A DNA stretch of 64,000 nucleotides from CALMZY01 sp052033915. GTDB lineage: Bacteria; Verrucomicrobiota; Kiritimatiellia; CAIQIC01; JAGNIJ01. Location: assembly GCA_052033915.1 (NCBI GenBank), contig JBPOJF010000015.1:25417-89416 (forward strand). The letters run 5' to 3'. Position 1 is the first letter of the stretch. Each line of letters starts with the position of its first letter. A model generated the notes under the pieces. The model was not told where the DNA came from and did not search any database. It saw only the letters and a program-made list of their open reading frames with translations. The position numbers were made by a program, and so were the translations under genes. Shown piece after piece: positions 16,262 through 24,095 of the stretch.

Positions 16262-18302
16262 GGATCCAAGGGCCGGAAGGCCGTCGATCTCGGTAGTGAT
16301 TCCCACCTACAACTACGGTTATTTCCTGCCGCAGGCCATTGACAGTGTTCTGGCGCAGACGCGCCCCGCGCGGGAAGTGCTGATCGCGGATGACGGATCG
16401 ACGGACGACACAGCGGCGGTGGTCGCGCGCTATGGCGACGCCGTGATTTTCCGGCGGTTCAACCATTCCGGTGTCTATGCGATCCGGCAGGCGATGCTGG
16501 CGGAGATTCGCGGCGATTGGTTCCTGAATCTGGACGCGGACAATTGGCTGGAGCCGGACTTTTTGGAGAAGATGGAGGCGGCGATTCTGTCGAACGGGGC
16601 CGACGGGCGGTTCGCGTTCGCATATCCGGACATGGAGATGTTTGGGGATTCGACGGGGCGGGTGGAGCGGCCGGAGTTCGACGCGCAGCGGCTGAAGACG
16701 GGCAACTACATCGACATGAACTCGGTGATCCGCACGGAGGTTGCGCGACGGTTTGGTTTCGACCCGGCGTTCAATTCCGGGCAGGGTGATTATGACTTTT
16801 TCCTGACGTTGGCTGCGAACGGATATCGCGGCGTGCGCGTGCCCGACGCGCGCCTGCATTATCGCGTTCACGCGGACAGCATTTCAAGGACCGTGGGCCG
16901 GACGCGCCATCACCGGGCCATCATGCGGCGCATTGTTCGGAAACACGCCGGGTTCTTCACGGCGGAGGAAGCCCGTGCGGCGCTCGCGGCGGCGGACAAC
17001 CGTACGCTGGTCGCGCTGATCACCGGCCGCTCGCCGTTCGCGGGATTCGGTCGGCGCCTGGCTGATTGGCTTCGGTTCGCGCGCGCAGGCTGGCGGCACG
17101 CGGAATTCCTGAAGCAGACGGTCTATTGTTTCTGGCCGGGACGATATTTCCGGGGCGAAGCCGCTCCGGCGGACGTGTTTGTCCTGTTCCGCGACACGGA
17201 GGAGCGTCGCGCGATGGTGGCGCGCGCGCTGAAGGGGGAGGGGGGGGGGCTGGCTGGCGGCCAGTTGTTTGGCTTCGATGTGCTGAAGGAGAAGGGAATC
17301 GCGGTAGATTGCAATTTGCGCCTGCCTCGGACGGAAAACGTGCGGCAAACCGTAGCGGATTGCATTGAGCGGGTCTATGCACCCCGGACGGGAATAGGCC
17401 GTGGCGATGTTTGTTCCGTTCGAGCCCACCTCTGGCAGATGAACCGAGCACGCGTGGTGGTGGCGACCACCGACAACACCGGGTTGGCGGCGGCGCGCCT
17501 AAAGGCGGCTGGCTGGCTGCGCGCTCCCTTGGTCTATGTGAGTGTGGGGTTGCCCGAACGCATCGAAGCGGTGGCGAAAATCAGCCCGGCTCGAGCTGAA
17601 CGCTGCCGTCGGCGGCTGTTGGCGACCGTGGACCGATTCATCTCGTATGGCTGGGCGGAGGCGGAGTGGCTCAGGCAGTGGTTGGGTGATCAAGAAAAGG
17701 TCCAATTCATTCCTTTTGGCGTGGACGTGGATAAATGGCGGCCGGAGGGGGCATGCGGCGGCCCGATAGACGTGCTTTCCATTGGTGCCGACCGGATGAG
17801 GGATTTCCAACTGCTGGCCGACTATGCGCGTCGGCGGCCACAGGTAGGTGTGTGCCTGGTGGCGGGGCCGGAGCGTGCCGCCGAACTGGGAATGCTCCCG
17901 CCGAACATGAAGGTCCGAATCCATATCCCGGCCGAGGAAGTCCGAAAAGTGATCTCGGGTGCCCGGATGGTGGCGCTGCCCGTCAAGGACAATACCTACA
18001 GCGGCGCAACCACAACGCTGCTGCAGTGCATGGCGATGGGCAAGGCGGTGGCGGTGTCCCGGGTGGGTGCCATTTGCGGCGGCTATGGCTTCAAGGACGG
18101 GGAGAACCTGCGCTGGTTGGAGCCAGGATCCCAAGTCGGCTTTGACGAGGCCGTGGATGGATTGCTGGAGGATGGAGGCTTGCGGCGTCGGCTGGGAGAG
18201 GGAGCGCGCCGGCACGTGGTCGCTCATCTCGACTGGGATCGATATGCGGCCGCCATGGAGGATTGTCTGGCGGATTGGCTGAAAGAGGAACTGCCGGAAT
18301 GA
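16248..18302 (+). CDS. Fused GT2-GT4 bifunctional glycosyltransferase
   Basis: The 684-residue protein uses the ATG at 16248, 14 bases inside the previous gene; the open frame further upstream is antisense or out of phase with that gene. Residues about 10-260 are a GT-A/GT2 domain (SVVIPTYNYGYFLPQAI, IADDGSTDDT, NLDADNWLEPDF). Residues about 310-680 are a GT-B domain (VFVLFRDTEERRAM, VQFIPFGVDVDKW, VLSIGADRMRDF, GATTTLLQCMAMGKAV) without an EX7E pair. Two sugars may thus be added in sequence by one polypeptide. A run of ten G at 17240-17249 (residues 331-334) lies at the start of the second domain, so slippage would remove only that domain. Confidence 0.8.
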   Translation: MRSGEDPRAGRPSISVVIPTYNYGYFLPQAIDSVLAQTRPAREVLIADDGSTDDTAAVVARYGDAVIFRRFNHSGVYAIRQAMLAEIRGDWFLNLDADNWLEPDFLEKMEAAILSNGADGRFAFAYPDMEMFGDSTGRVERPEFDAQRLKTGNYIDMNSVIRTEVARRFGFDPAFNSGQGDYDFFLTLAANGYRGVRVPDARLHYRVHADSISRTVGRTRHHRAIMRRIVRKHAGFFTAEEARAALAAADNRTLVALITGRSPFAGFGRRLADWLRFARAGWRHAEFLKQTVYCFWPGRYFRGEAAPADVFVLFRDTEERRAMVARALKGEGGGLAGGQLFGFDVLKEKGIAVDCNLRLPRTENVRQTVADCIERVYAPRTGIGRGDVCSVRAHLWQMNRARVVVATTDNTGLAAARLKAAGWLRAPLVYVSVGLPERIEAVAKISPARAERCRRRLLATVDRFISYGWAEAEWLRQWLGDQEKVQFIPFGVDVDKWRPEGACGGPIDVLSIGADRMRDFQLLADYARRRPQVGVCLVAGPERAAELGMLPPNMKVRIHIPAEEVRKVISGARMVALPVKDNTYSGATTTLLQCMAMGKAVAVSRVGAICGGYGFKDGENLRWLEPGSQVGFDEAVDGLLEDGGLRRRLGEGARRHVVAHLDWDRYAAAMEDCLADWLKEELPE
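17240..17249 (+). repeat. Run of ten G in the fused glycosyltransferase gene
   Basis: Ten consecutive G follow GGGGGA and encode the Gly triplet of KGEGGGLAGG. The tract is long enough for slipped-strand mispairing. Confidence 0.85.
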
Positions 18303-18994
18303 ATAACCACGCGTGGAAGATGAAATGGTATGAGCGGTTGCGGCGCTGGTTGGTGAACCACGCGCGGCATTGTGCGCCCGAGTACGAGCCCCGGCGCTGG
18401 TCGAACCGGGAATTGCGGCGATTGGGGCCGCTGTTTGTCGGGGATGTTCTCAATGTGTCGGGCTGGCGGGATGCGGACAAGGGGGGGGGGTATTACCGGG
18501 ACTGCTTCCCGAATGCGAAGAGCTATCGACTCACTAACTACTGGGGAACGGATGCCAAGAACGACGGTGAGCCCGGTGCATTGTTTCTGGATCTGGAGGC
18601 GCCTTTGCCGGCGGTCATGCGGGAAATCTGTGATTTGGCCTTTACGCACACTGTGTTTGAGCATGTGGGCAGCGTGGAAACAGCGTTCCGGAATCTCGGC
18701 GCCCTCACCCGCGACGCAGCGCTGGTGGTCGTACCGTGGGCCCAGGATGAACACTATCCGCCGGGTTTGTACGGAGATTTTTGGCGGTTCACACCGATGG
18801 GAATCCGGCGGCTGATGGAAAAATCAGGCTTGGAACTGATCCATCTGGCCGCCAACGAGCAGCCGTGGTATCCGGTCTATTTGCTTGCCGTGGGCAGCAA
18901 GAAAGCAAGCCGCTGGAAAGGCCAGTTTCCGGATATCGACTGGACGAGGCGGCTGGGTCGGGAACAATATAATTATCCGGGATGCATATGGTAA
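18299..18994 (+). CDS. SAM methyltransferase-like protein (intact copy of a duplicated gene)
   Basis: The 231-residue protein starts at the ATG at 18299, overlapping the previous stop. The N-terminus is basic (WKMKWYERLRRWLVNHARH). DVLNVSGWRDADKGGGYY takes the place of the usual motif I, and FTHTVFEHVGSVETAFRNLG matches the post-motif region of Methyltransf_11 proteins. DEHYPPGLYGDFWRFTPMGIRRLM resembles the conserved C-terminal part of the same group. A second copy with frameshifts lies at 20852-21543. Ten G at 18481-18490 encode Gly residues 61-64; the other copy has no such tract. Substrate unknown. Confidence 0.7.
   Translation: MNNHAWKMKWYERLRRWLVNHARHCAPEYEPRRWSNRELRRLGPLFVGDVLNVSGWRDADKGGGYYRDCFPNAKSYRLTNYWGTDAKNDGEPGALFLDLEAPLPAVMREICDLAFTHTVFEHVGSVETAFRNLGALTRDAALVVVPWAQDEHYPPGLYGDFWRFTPMGIRRLMEKSGLELIHLAANEQPWYPVYLLAVGSKKASRWKGQFPDIDWTRRLGREQYNYPGCIW
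18481..18490 (+). repeat. Run of ten G in the methyltransferase gene
   Basis: Ten G between an AAG codon and TAT, at codons 61-64. The paralogue at 20852 reads AAGCAGGAAGGGCAT here, so the tract is specific to this copy. Confidence 0.85.
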
Positions 18995-20034
18995 TGCGCC
19001 CACAGATCCTGCGAGGAGGGGTGACAGGCTCACCGTCTCGCGTAACTCTTGGCTTCGTGAGTTGTGAGCGTCTTCATTATTTGAAGGCCACGCTGGAGTC
19101 GGCGCGCGAGTGCATCGAGTACCCGAACCTGGAGTGGATCGTGGTGGACGACGACTCGGTTGAGCCGGGGTTGCAGGAATACATCCGCGGATGCGACTGG
19201 ATTCAGCACAAGGTGTTTCGGCGTCAAACGCATGCTGAGGCGATGAACCAATTGGTGGAGATGGCGACGGGCGAATTCATCCTGATCTGGCCGGAGGATG
19301 TGCAGTTCATCACGCGGGGTGATTGGTTGCGGGATCTGGTGGAAATCCTACAAGCAAATCCAGACATCGGCGGGGTATGCCTGGATGCGCAACGGCTCTG
19401 CACGCTGGACCGGATTCTGCGCCCGGCGCTCCGGGAGCGTGTGGTCCGCTGGAGTGCGGAGTGGAAGCGGTTCGGCCGGCGGCAGATGCGCCGGGTGCGG
19501 AAAGTGACGAGTTCCCGGGGATTCTTGCTGTGGACGTACGGTGCGCTGGGCGACGGCGTGGTGGGGTCAGGCATTCCTTCGCTAATGCGGACTTCCCTTT
19601 GGCGCGAACTCGGGCCCTGGCGCGCGGCTAAGCCGGCCGCGCACCTGATCGACTCCTCGCTCGGCGCGGAGGATGACATGATCGATCGCGTGCGGAAAAA
19701 AGGTCTTCGTTTGCAGATGGCGCTGCCGCAGGTTCCGCTGGCCGCAGACATCATCAACGACTCCATCGGCTGCAAGGCGAAAGTCCGAAAAGGGGTGCGC
19801 TATGGGAACTACACGCCGCCATCTGGCGGCGGGGTGTATTACTATGGCATCAGGTCGTATGAGGAACGTTTGAGGGATGCTCCGGCGGACCGTCCGTTGA
19901 GCTTTTCGGAATGCGTGGAGCCGATCGGATTTGAGATTCCCAAGGACTCGCACGGCGATCGGTTGAAAGCCTCCTTCAACGAGAAGCCTCAAGTCGAGGT
20001 TTGCCGTCCCCAGCAACGGGATGTGTCGTCATGA
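18982..20034 (+). CDS. GT2 family glycosyltransferase
   Basis: The 350-residue protein starts at the ATG at 18982, 13 bases inside the previous gene, with in-frame ATGs at 18988 and 18994 as alternatives. The GT-A domain begins at VTLGFVSCERLHYLKATLES, with VVDDDSVEPG near residue 52 and LIWPEDVQFI near residue 97 as the donor/metal region. The usual DXD is read here as PEDV. Residues 195-300 contain the acceptor-side segment LGAEDDMIDRVRKKG. It is followed with a four-base overlap by the DUF5672 gene. Confidence 0.8.
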   Translation: MHMVMRPQILRGGVTGSPSRVTLGFVSCERLHYLKATLESARECIEYPNLEWIVVDDDSVEPGLQEYIRGCDWIQHKVFRRQTHAEAMNQLVEMATGEFILIWPEDVQFITRGDWLRDLVEILQANPDIGGVCLDAQRLCTLDRILRPALRERVVRWSAEWKRFGRRQMRRVRKVTSSRGFLLWTYGALGDGVVGSGIPSLMRTSLWRELGPWRAAKPAAHLIDSSLGAEDDMIDRVRKKGLRLQMALPQVPLAADIINDSIGCKAKVRKGVRYGNYTPPSGGGVYYYGIRSYEERLRDAPADRPLSFSECVEPIGFEIPKDSHGDRLKASFNEKPQVEVCRPQQRDVSS

Positions 20035-20855
20035 CGTCATCACCCGCCGTCGTTGCCCTGATCGTGGACCATCCGGTTTTGACCCCGGTGGAACGGGTTG
20101 GGGTGTGCCAGTGCCTGGCCATGCTGAAGTCCCATCCCGTGGTCGCCGTGGCCCCCGAGGGATTGGAGATGCCGCGGCTGCTGCGCCAACTTCCCGTAGA
20201 ACGGTTCCCAGCCGTATGTTTTTCAAGCATACGCGATTACAACCGGCTCATGTTGGCGGCGGAGTTCTATGAGCGCTTTTCGGCGTACGAGTATCTCTTG
20301 ATTCACCAGATGGACGCGTTTGTATTTCGCGATGAACTTCAGGAATGGTGTGCGAAGGGATTCGACTATATCGGAGCGCCGTGGCGTGGCATGCAGTTCC
20401 CCTACAGCCCGGAATGGATCGATCTGTTGCGCCCCTTCATGCCCCCGGGCAGCGGAGAGAAATGGAATGGCCGGACTCATGTGGGGAATGGGGGGTTTTC
20501 CCTCCGTCGGGTGGCGACATCGCTCCGGATTCTGTCCAGACTGGATGCGGTGCGGAAAGTCTGGGGCGATCGGCACGAGGACGCTTTCTGGGGAATCGCC
20601 GCCCGGTTTTGCCTGCCGGAATCGGAATACCGGGTGCCGTCCGAAGAGGAGGCCATGGCCTTTGCGTTTGAAACCCAGCCGGTGGAATGTTTCCGGGAGC
20701 TGGGCCGGTTGCCCTTTGGTTGTCACGCGTGGTATAAAATCGCCCCGGCGTTTTGGAAACCATGGATTCGGGAGGCTGGATATCGCATTCATGTCCCGGG
20801 CGATGGGGGATGGCAGGATCGTCTGGCGGCCAGGATAAAGAGAGTGGCGCGATGA
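20031..20855 (+). CDS. DUF5672 family protein, glycosyltransferase-like
   Basis: The 274-residue protein starts at the ATG at 20031. It shows the features of DUF5672: a short Rossmann-like N-terminus (VVALIVDHP), CFSSIRDYNRLMLAAEFYERF, YLLIHQMDAFVF and FDYIGAPW, then VGNGGFSLRR and EDAFWGI. The HQMDAFVF and EDAFW motifs are acidic and probably metal- or donor-binding, as in GT-A enzymes. Proteins of this family usually sit in glycan loci. It lies between two copies of a duplicated methyltransferase gene. The exact reaction is not known. Confidence 0.8.
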   Translation: MTSSPAVVALIVDHPVLTPVERVGVCQCLAMLKSHPVVAVAPEGLEMPRLLRQLPVERFPAVCFSSIRDYNRLMLAAEFYERFSAYEYLLIHQMDAFVFRDELQEWCAKGFDYIGAPWRGMQFPYSPEWIDLLRPFMPPGSGEKWNGRTHVGNGGFSLRRVATSLRILSRLDAVRKVWGDRHEDAFWGIAARFCLPESEYRVPSEEEAMAFAFETQPVECFRELGRLPFGCHAWYKIAPAFWKPWIREAGYRIHVPGDGGWQDRLAARIKRVAR

Positions 20856-21543
20856 GTTCTCGGGAATGGAAGATGCGATGGTATGAAATGGCGCGTCGCT
20901 GGTTGGTGAATCATGCGCGGGATTGCGCCCTTGGAAATCAGCTCCGATGCTGGTCGAACCGAGAACTGCGCGTCTATGGCCCCTTGTTCAAGGGAGATGT
21001 TCTCAATGTATCCGGGTGGAGGGACGAGGATAAGCAGGAAGGGCATTACAAAGATTACTTTCCAACCGCGGAAAGCTACCGCATCACCAATTACTCGGGC
21101 ACGGATTCGCGGAACGACGGCGCGCCCGATTCCCTCTTTTCTGGATCTGGAGGCGCCGCTGCCGGATAACATGAGGGGCATTTGTGATCTAGCTTGGACG
21201 CATACCGTGCCGGAGCACGTTGGCGACGTGGAAACGGCGTTTCGCAACCTTGGCGCTCTGACGCGCGATGCTGTCTTGGTGGTGGTGCCGTGGATTCAGG
21301 ACGAGCATTACGCACCGGGTTTGTACGGGGATTTCTGGCGGTTCGCACCGCTGGGGTCCAGCATCTGATGAAAGGCGCGGGGCTGGAGATGGTTCATCTG
21401 AACGCGAATGAACAGCCATGGCACCCCGTCTACCTGTTCGCCGTCGATACCAAGAAGCCCGAGGCGTGGCAAGGTCAATTCCCCCCTCCCATTATCGGAG
21501 ACTTGGCCGGAACCAGTACAACGACCCGGGCTGTATTTCGTAG
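20852..21543 (+). pseudogene. Frameshifted second copy of the 18299 methyltransferase-like gene
   Basis: It starts at an ATG overlapping the DUF5672 stop and matches the protein at 18299-18994 along its whole length (WKMRWYEMARRWLVNHARD, HTVPEHVGDVETAFRNLG, HLNANEQPWHPVY, RNQYNDPGCI). The match needs three frame changes: one extra base near the T run at 21137-21140, one missing base near GGGG at 21353-21356, and four missing bases around the C run at 21482-21495. All sit at homopolymers. Either the gene is decaying or the sequence has errors there. Protein-level similarity between the breaks is still high, so any inactivation is recent. Confidence 0.8.
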
Positions 21544-21706
21544 GTTGGCGGACCTTTGTGTGTCGGAAGGCAGGATGAACTGAGCCGACAGAAGGTGTGT
21601 GATGTCGGTGACAATCAAGAACATCTGTTTCAAGCATGTTGTCGGGGAATACGGTGTTAAATCGTTCGGTTCTTCTTGCGGTGAAGGTGGCAGGATGGGG
21701 GGTGTC

Positions 21707-21808
21707 ATGATCTGGATCTGTGAACCCGAACTGATCGCGCGCCGGGGATTCAACGGATTCTATCGGCATTTCTTGTCCGCGCTGGTGGAACACGCGGGGC
21801 GCAGCTGA
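21707..21808 (+). pseudogene. Truncated 5' duplicate of the glycosyltransferase-like gene at 22725
   Basis: A 33-codon frame, MIWICEPELIARRGFNGFYR and onward to LVEHAGRS, matches residues 1-32 of the protein encoded at 22725 almost exactly, then stops at TGA 21806-21808. The DNA match covers 21722-21799. It is a leftover of a duplication or of replacement of the downstream part. Confidence 0.85.
21722..21799 (+). repeat. 78-bp direct repeat, copy 1
   Basis: Near-identical to 22743-22820 (five or so mismatches, mostly at third codon positions). The 1.02-kb segment between the copies carries a frameshifted methyltransferase gene. Recombination between the copies would delete it. Confidence 0.88.
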
Positions 21809-21862
21809 TTTTTAAATAGGAACCTGCATTTCCGTCAATGAAGCACGGAGATAGGAGGCGGT

Positions 21863-22677
21863 TTGAAGCGGCAGATTGAAATGATTGCCAGATGGCTTGG
21901 ACTGGAGCGGTTGATTTTCCATTACGTGTACCGGAAGGATCGGAAGAAGAACCGACAGGCCAACCGTACATTTGCAGCCACCCATTCTAGCTATCCGTTA
22001 CCGCCTGATTTTCTTCGGTTCGACGTGATCGCGACGACCAGCGCGCAATACTATTATCAGACGGGTGAAGAAACAGCCGGAATCATCGCGAACGATCTCC
22101 AGAAGCATTTGAAAGTTCGCGGGCCCGTCAAGATTTGCGAATGGGACTGCGGACCCGGGCGCATCTTGTATTTCCTGAAACGGCAGCTGGTTGGCGTGGA
22201 TGCGACCCTCTGTGGCACGGACATGTATGAGCCTTCCATCCGATGGGCTCGGGAAGCGCTTGGTGAATCGATCGATTTTCGACTGAATCGGATCGCGCCC
22301 CTTTGGAATTCCCAGCCGCCAGCATGGATGCGGTGTTTGCGGTTTCTGTTTTTACCCACTTGTCGGAGAAGCTCTCTGTTGAATGGATGGGTGAAATCAT
22401 GCGCGTACTGAAGCCGGGTGGGATTTTCTGGTTCACGTCACATGGCGGGACTCAACACCACCAGAAGCTGTCGGCCGCACAGATCCAGCAGCTTCAGGCC
22501 GGCCAGTATGTCTCGATCAGCAATCGGCACCACGGTTCCCAGATGTACGAGGGAATCCATCCGGAGCCCTTTATGCGGACCTTGATTGAAAGAGCCGGCG
22601 CCCAGGTGCTGAGCTATCAGCCCTGCGGTCTGCAAAAGTATCAGGACATCTGGATCGTCCAGATGAATATGATTTGA
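21863..22677 (+). pseudogene. Class I SAM methyltransferase, single frameshift
   Basis: It probably starts at the TTG at 21863 behind AGGAGG (spacing short). The first part reads through KICEWDCGPGRILYFLKRQ, a motif-I region, to about residue 145. The rest, SMDAVFAVSVFTHLSEKLSVE and MRVLKPGGIFWFTSHGG, is in another frame from about 22303. Restoring one C in the CCCC at 22298-22301 would join both into one protein of about 270 residues with all Methyltransf motifs. It may therefore be a recent pseudogene or an intact gene with a sequencing error. It is bracketed by the two 78-bp direct repeats. Confidence 0.72.
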
Positions 22678-22724
22678 GGCATGGCTGGCCGGAGTCAGCC
22701 TCGATAACAATAAAAGCTGATGTC

Positions 22725-23804
22725 ATGAAAATCCGGATTGTCGAACCTGAGCTGATTGCGCGCCGGGGGTTCAACGGATTCTATCGGCATTTCTTGTCCG
22801 CGCTGGTGGAACATGCGGGGGCACGGCCCACAGATGTCCTGCGCCCGCTTCCACGAGTGATAAAACCCCGCGAACATGAAAGTTGCTGGTTGCACTGGGG
22901 CAGACACTGGGTGTTCTTCGACATGAGCGACCATGTCCAGCTGTTCGATCTGGAGGCGCTGAAAATCTGTTCGGTGTATTTCAAGGCAAACCTTCATCGG
23001 GGAATCGCCGGCCGCGTCATGCGCGAAAACGGCCTGGAAGACCACGCGCCCAAGCTGACCCCCTTTCTCTTCTTCTCTGAAGAGCTTGGCAATTTCGAGC
23101 GTGATGCCCGCCGCCGCCGTTTCTGGCGGCGGGACCGGCCGAAGTTCGACGTCTGTTTTGTTATGGGTGTCTATGAAAACCGGGTTCGCGACGGCAGCCG
23201 TTCGCCGTTCGAACATGCCGATGAGCCCATGACGCCGGCGGCCTGCCATTTCTGGATTCGGTGGCACCTGCTCCAGGCGCTTCGGGCCGCAGGGATTCCC
23301 GGGTATTACCGGTTGACGAGCCGCGCGAATCGTGCGCTGGAGGACGGCGTGAATGTGTTCGGCAATCTCAACCACCGTGAATTCTCCCGGCGTATTAGTG
23401 ATGGAAGGATCACGACGGTGTGCACCTTCCCCCATGCGCTGTTCCCGTGGAAGGCGTCGGAGAGTTTCGCGCTGGGGCGGCCGATCCTGATCGAGCAGGC
23501 GCCGCTAACGGAAACACCGGCCCCTTTCATGCCGGTGGCGGGCGAACATTTTCTGGAATGGTTGCCGAACGCAGGCGGGTTCGATGCGGTAGCGCCTTTG
23601 TCAGAGCCGGCCAGCTCCCGGGTCCTGACGCGGATTTCGTCCGCGCGTTTTCGCGAGCGCGCGGAATGGCTGCGAGGAGTTCTGATGGATCGGGACCGAT
23701 TGGCGGCGATGGGCGCATCGTGCCGCGAATTTGCGGCGCGCGCCTATAACAAGAAAACGGTGGCGGAATACATTTGTGCGGAAGTGGAAACACGAATTGC
23801 ATAG
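22725..23804 (+). CDS. Glycosyltransferase-like protein, unassigned family
   Basis: The 359-residue protein starts at the ATG at 22725. The N-terminus (IRIVEPELIARRGFNGFYRHF) carries the stretch duplicated at 21707. There is no clear family motif, but FFDMSDHVQLFDLEALKICSVYFKANLH and the region near residue 235-270 (CTFPHALFPWKASESFALG, RPILIEQAPL) resemble the donor side of GT-B enzymes. The last part, EYICAEVETRIA preceded by AARAYNKKTV, fits a terminal helix crossing back, as in GT-B folds. A glycosyltransferase role is likely from setting and fold hints only. Confidence 0.5.
   Translation: MKIRIVEPELIARRGFNGFYRHFLSALVEHAGARPTDVLRPLPRVIKPREHESCWLHWGRHWVFFDMSDHVQLFDLEALKICSVYFKANLHRGIAGRVMRENGLEDHAPKLTPFLFFSEELGNFERDARRRRFWRRDRPKFDVCFVMGVYENRVRDGSRSPFEHADEPMTPAACHFWIRWHLLQALRAAGIPGYYRLTSRANRALEDGVNVFGNLNHREFSRRISDGRITTVCTFPHALFPWKASESFALGRPILIEQAPLTETPAPFMPVAGEHFLEWLPNAGGFDAVAPLSEPASSRVLTRISSARFRERAEWLRGVLMDRDRLAAMGASCREFAARAYNKKTVAEYICAEVETRIA
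22743..22820 (+). repeat. 78-bp direct repeat, copy 2
   Basis: This is the copy inside the full-length gene; copy 1 is at 21722-21799. Confidence 0.88.
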
Positions 23805-23828
23805 AAAGGCGAAGACAGGAAAACCATA

Positions 23829-24026
23829 TTGACCATTCTCGGGACGCGGTCCGAGGCCATCGATCTGGCGCCGGTGCTGATGAAGCTGGAGCGGAGAGAG
23901 AATATGTTCCGCTCCCGCGTCTGCGTGATGGGGCGGTATCGGGAGTTGCTCGCCTCTATGCTGGAGTTCTTTGGCATCCAGCCTGCCTGCGACCCGCAGG
24001 TGATTTTCGGCGACGAGCGTTTCTGA
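23829..24026 (+). pseudogene. N-terminal fragment of UDP-N-acetylglucosamine 2-epimerase
   Basis: Sixty-five codons from a TTG at 23829 read TILGTRSEAIDLAPVLMKLE and then VCVMGRYRELLASMLEFFGI, which matches the first 60 residues of WecB-type epimerases (FGTRPEAI, then VTxQHREML). The frame ends at TGA 24024-24026; the full family is about 370 residues. GTRPEAI is changed to GTRSEAI. The remainder is absent, and an unrelated epimerase gene starts 70 bases later. It is a remnant without enzymatic function. Confidence 0.8.
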
Positions 24027-24095
24027 GTTTACCATCTGCCGTCCCAGCGCGCCGAGCAGGGAACACGGCCGCGTCGCGTCGCACAGGAGAAAAAT

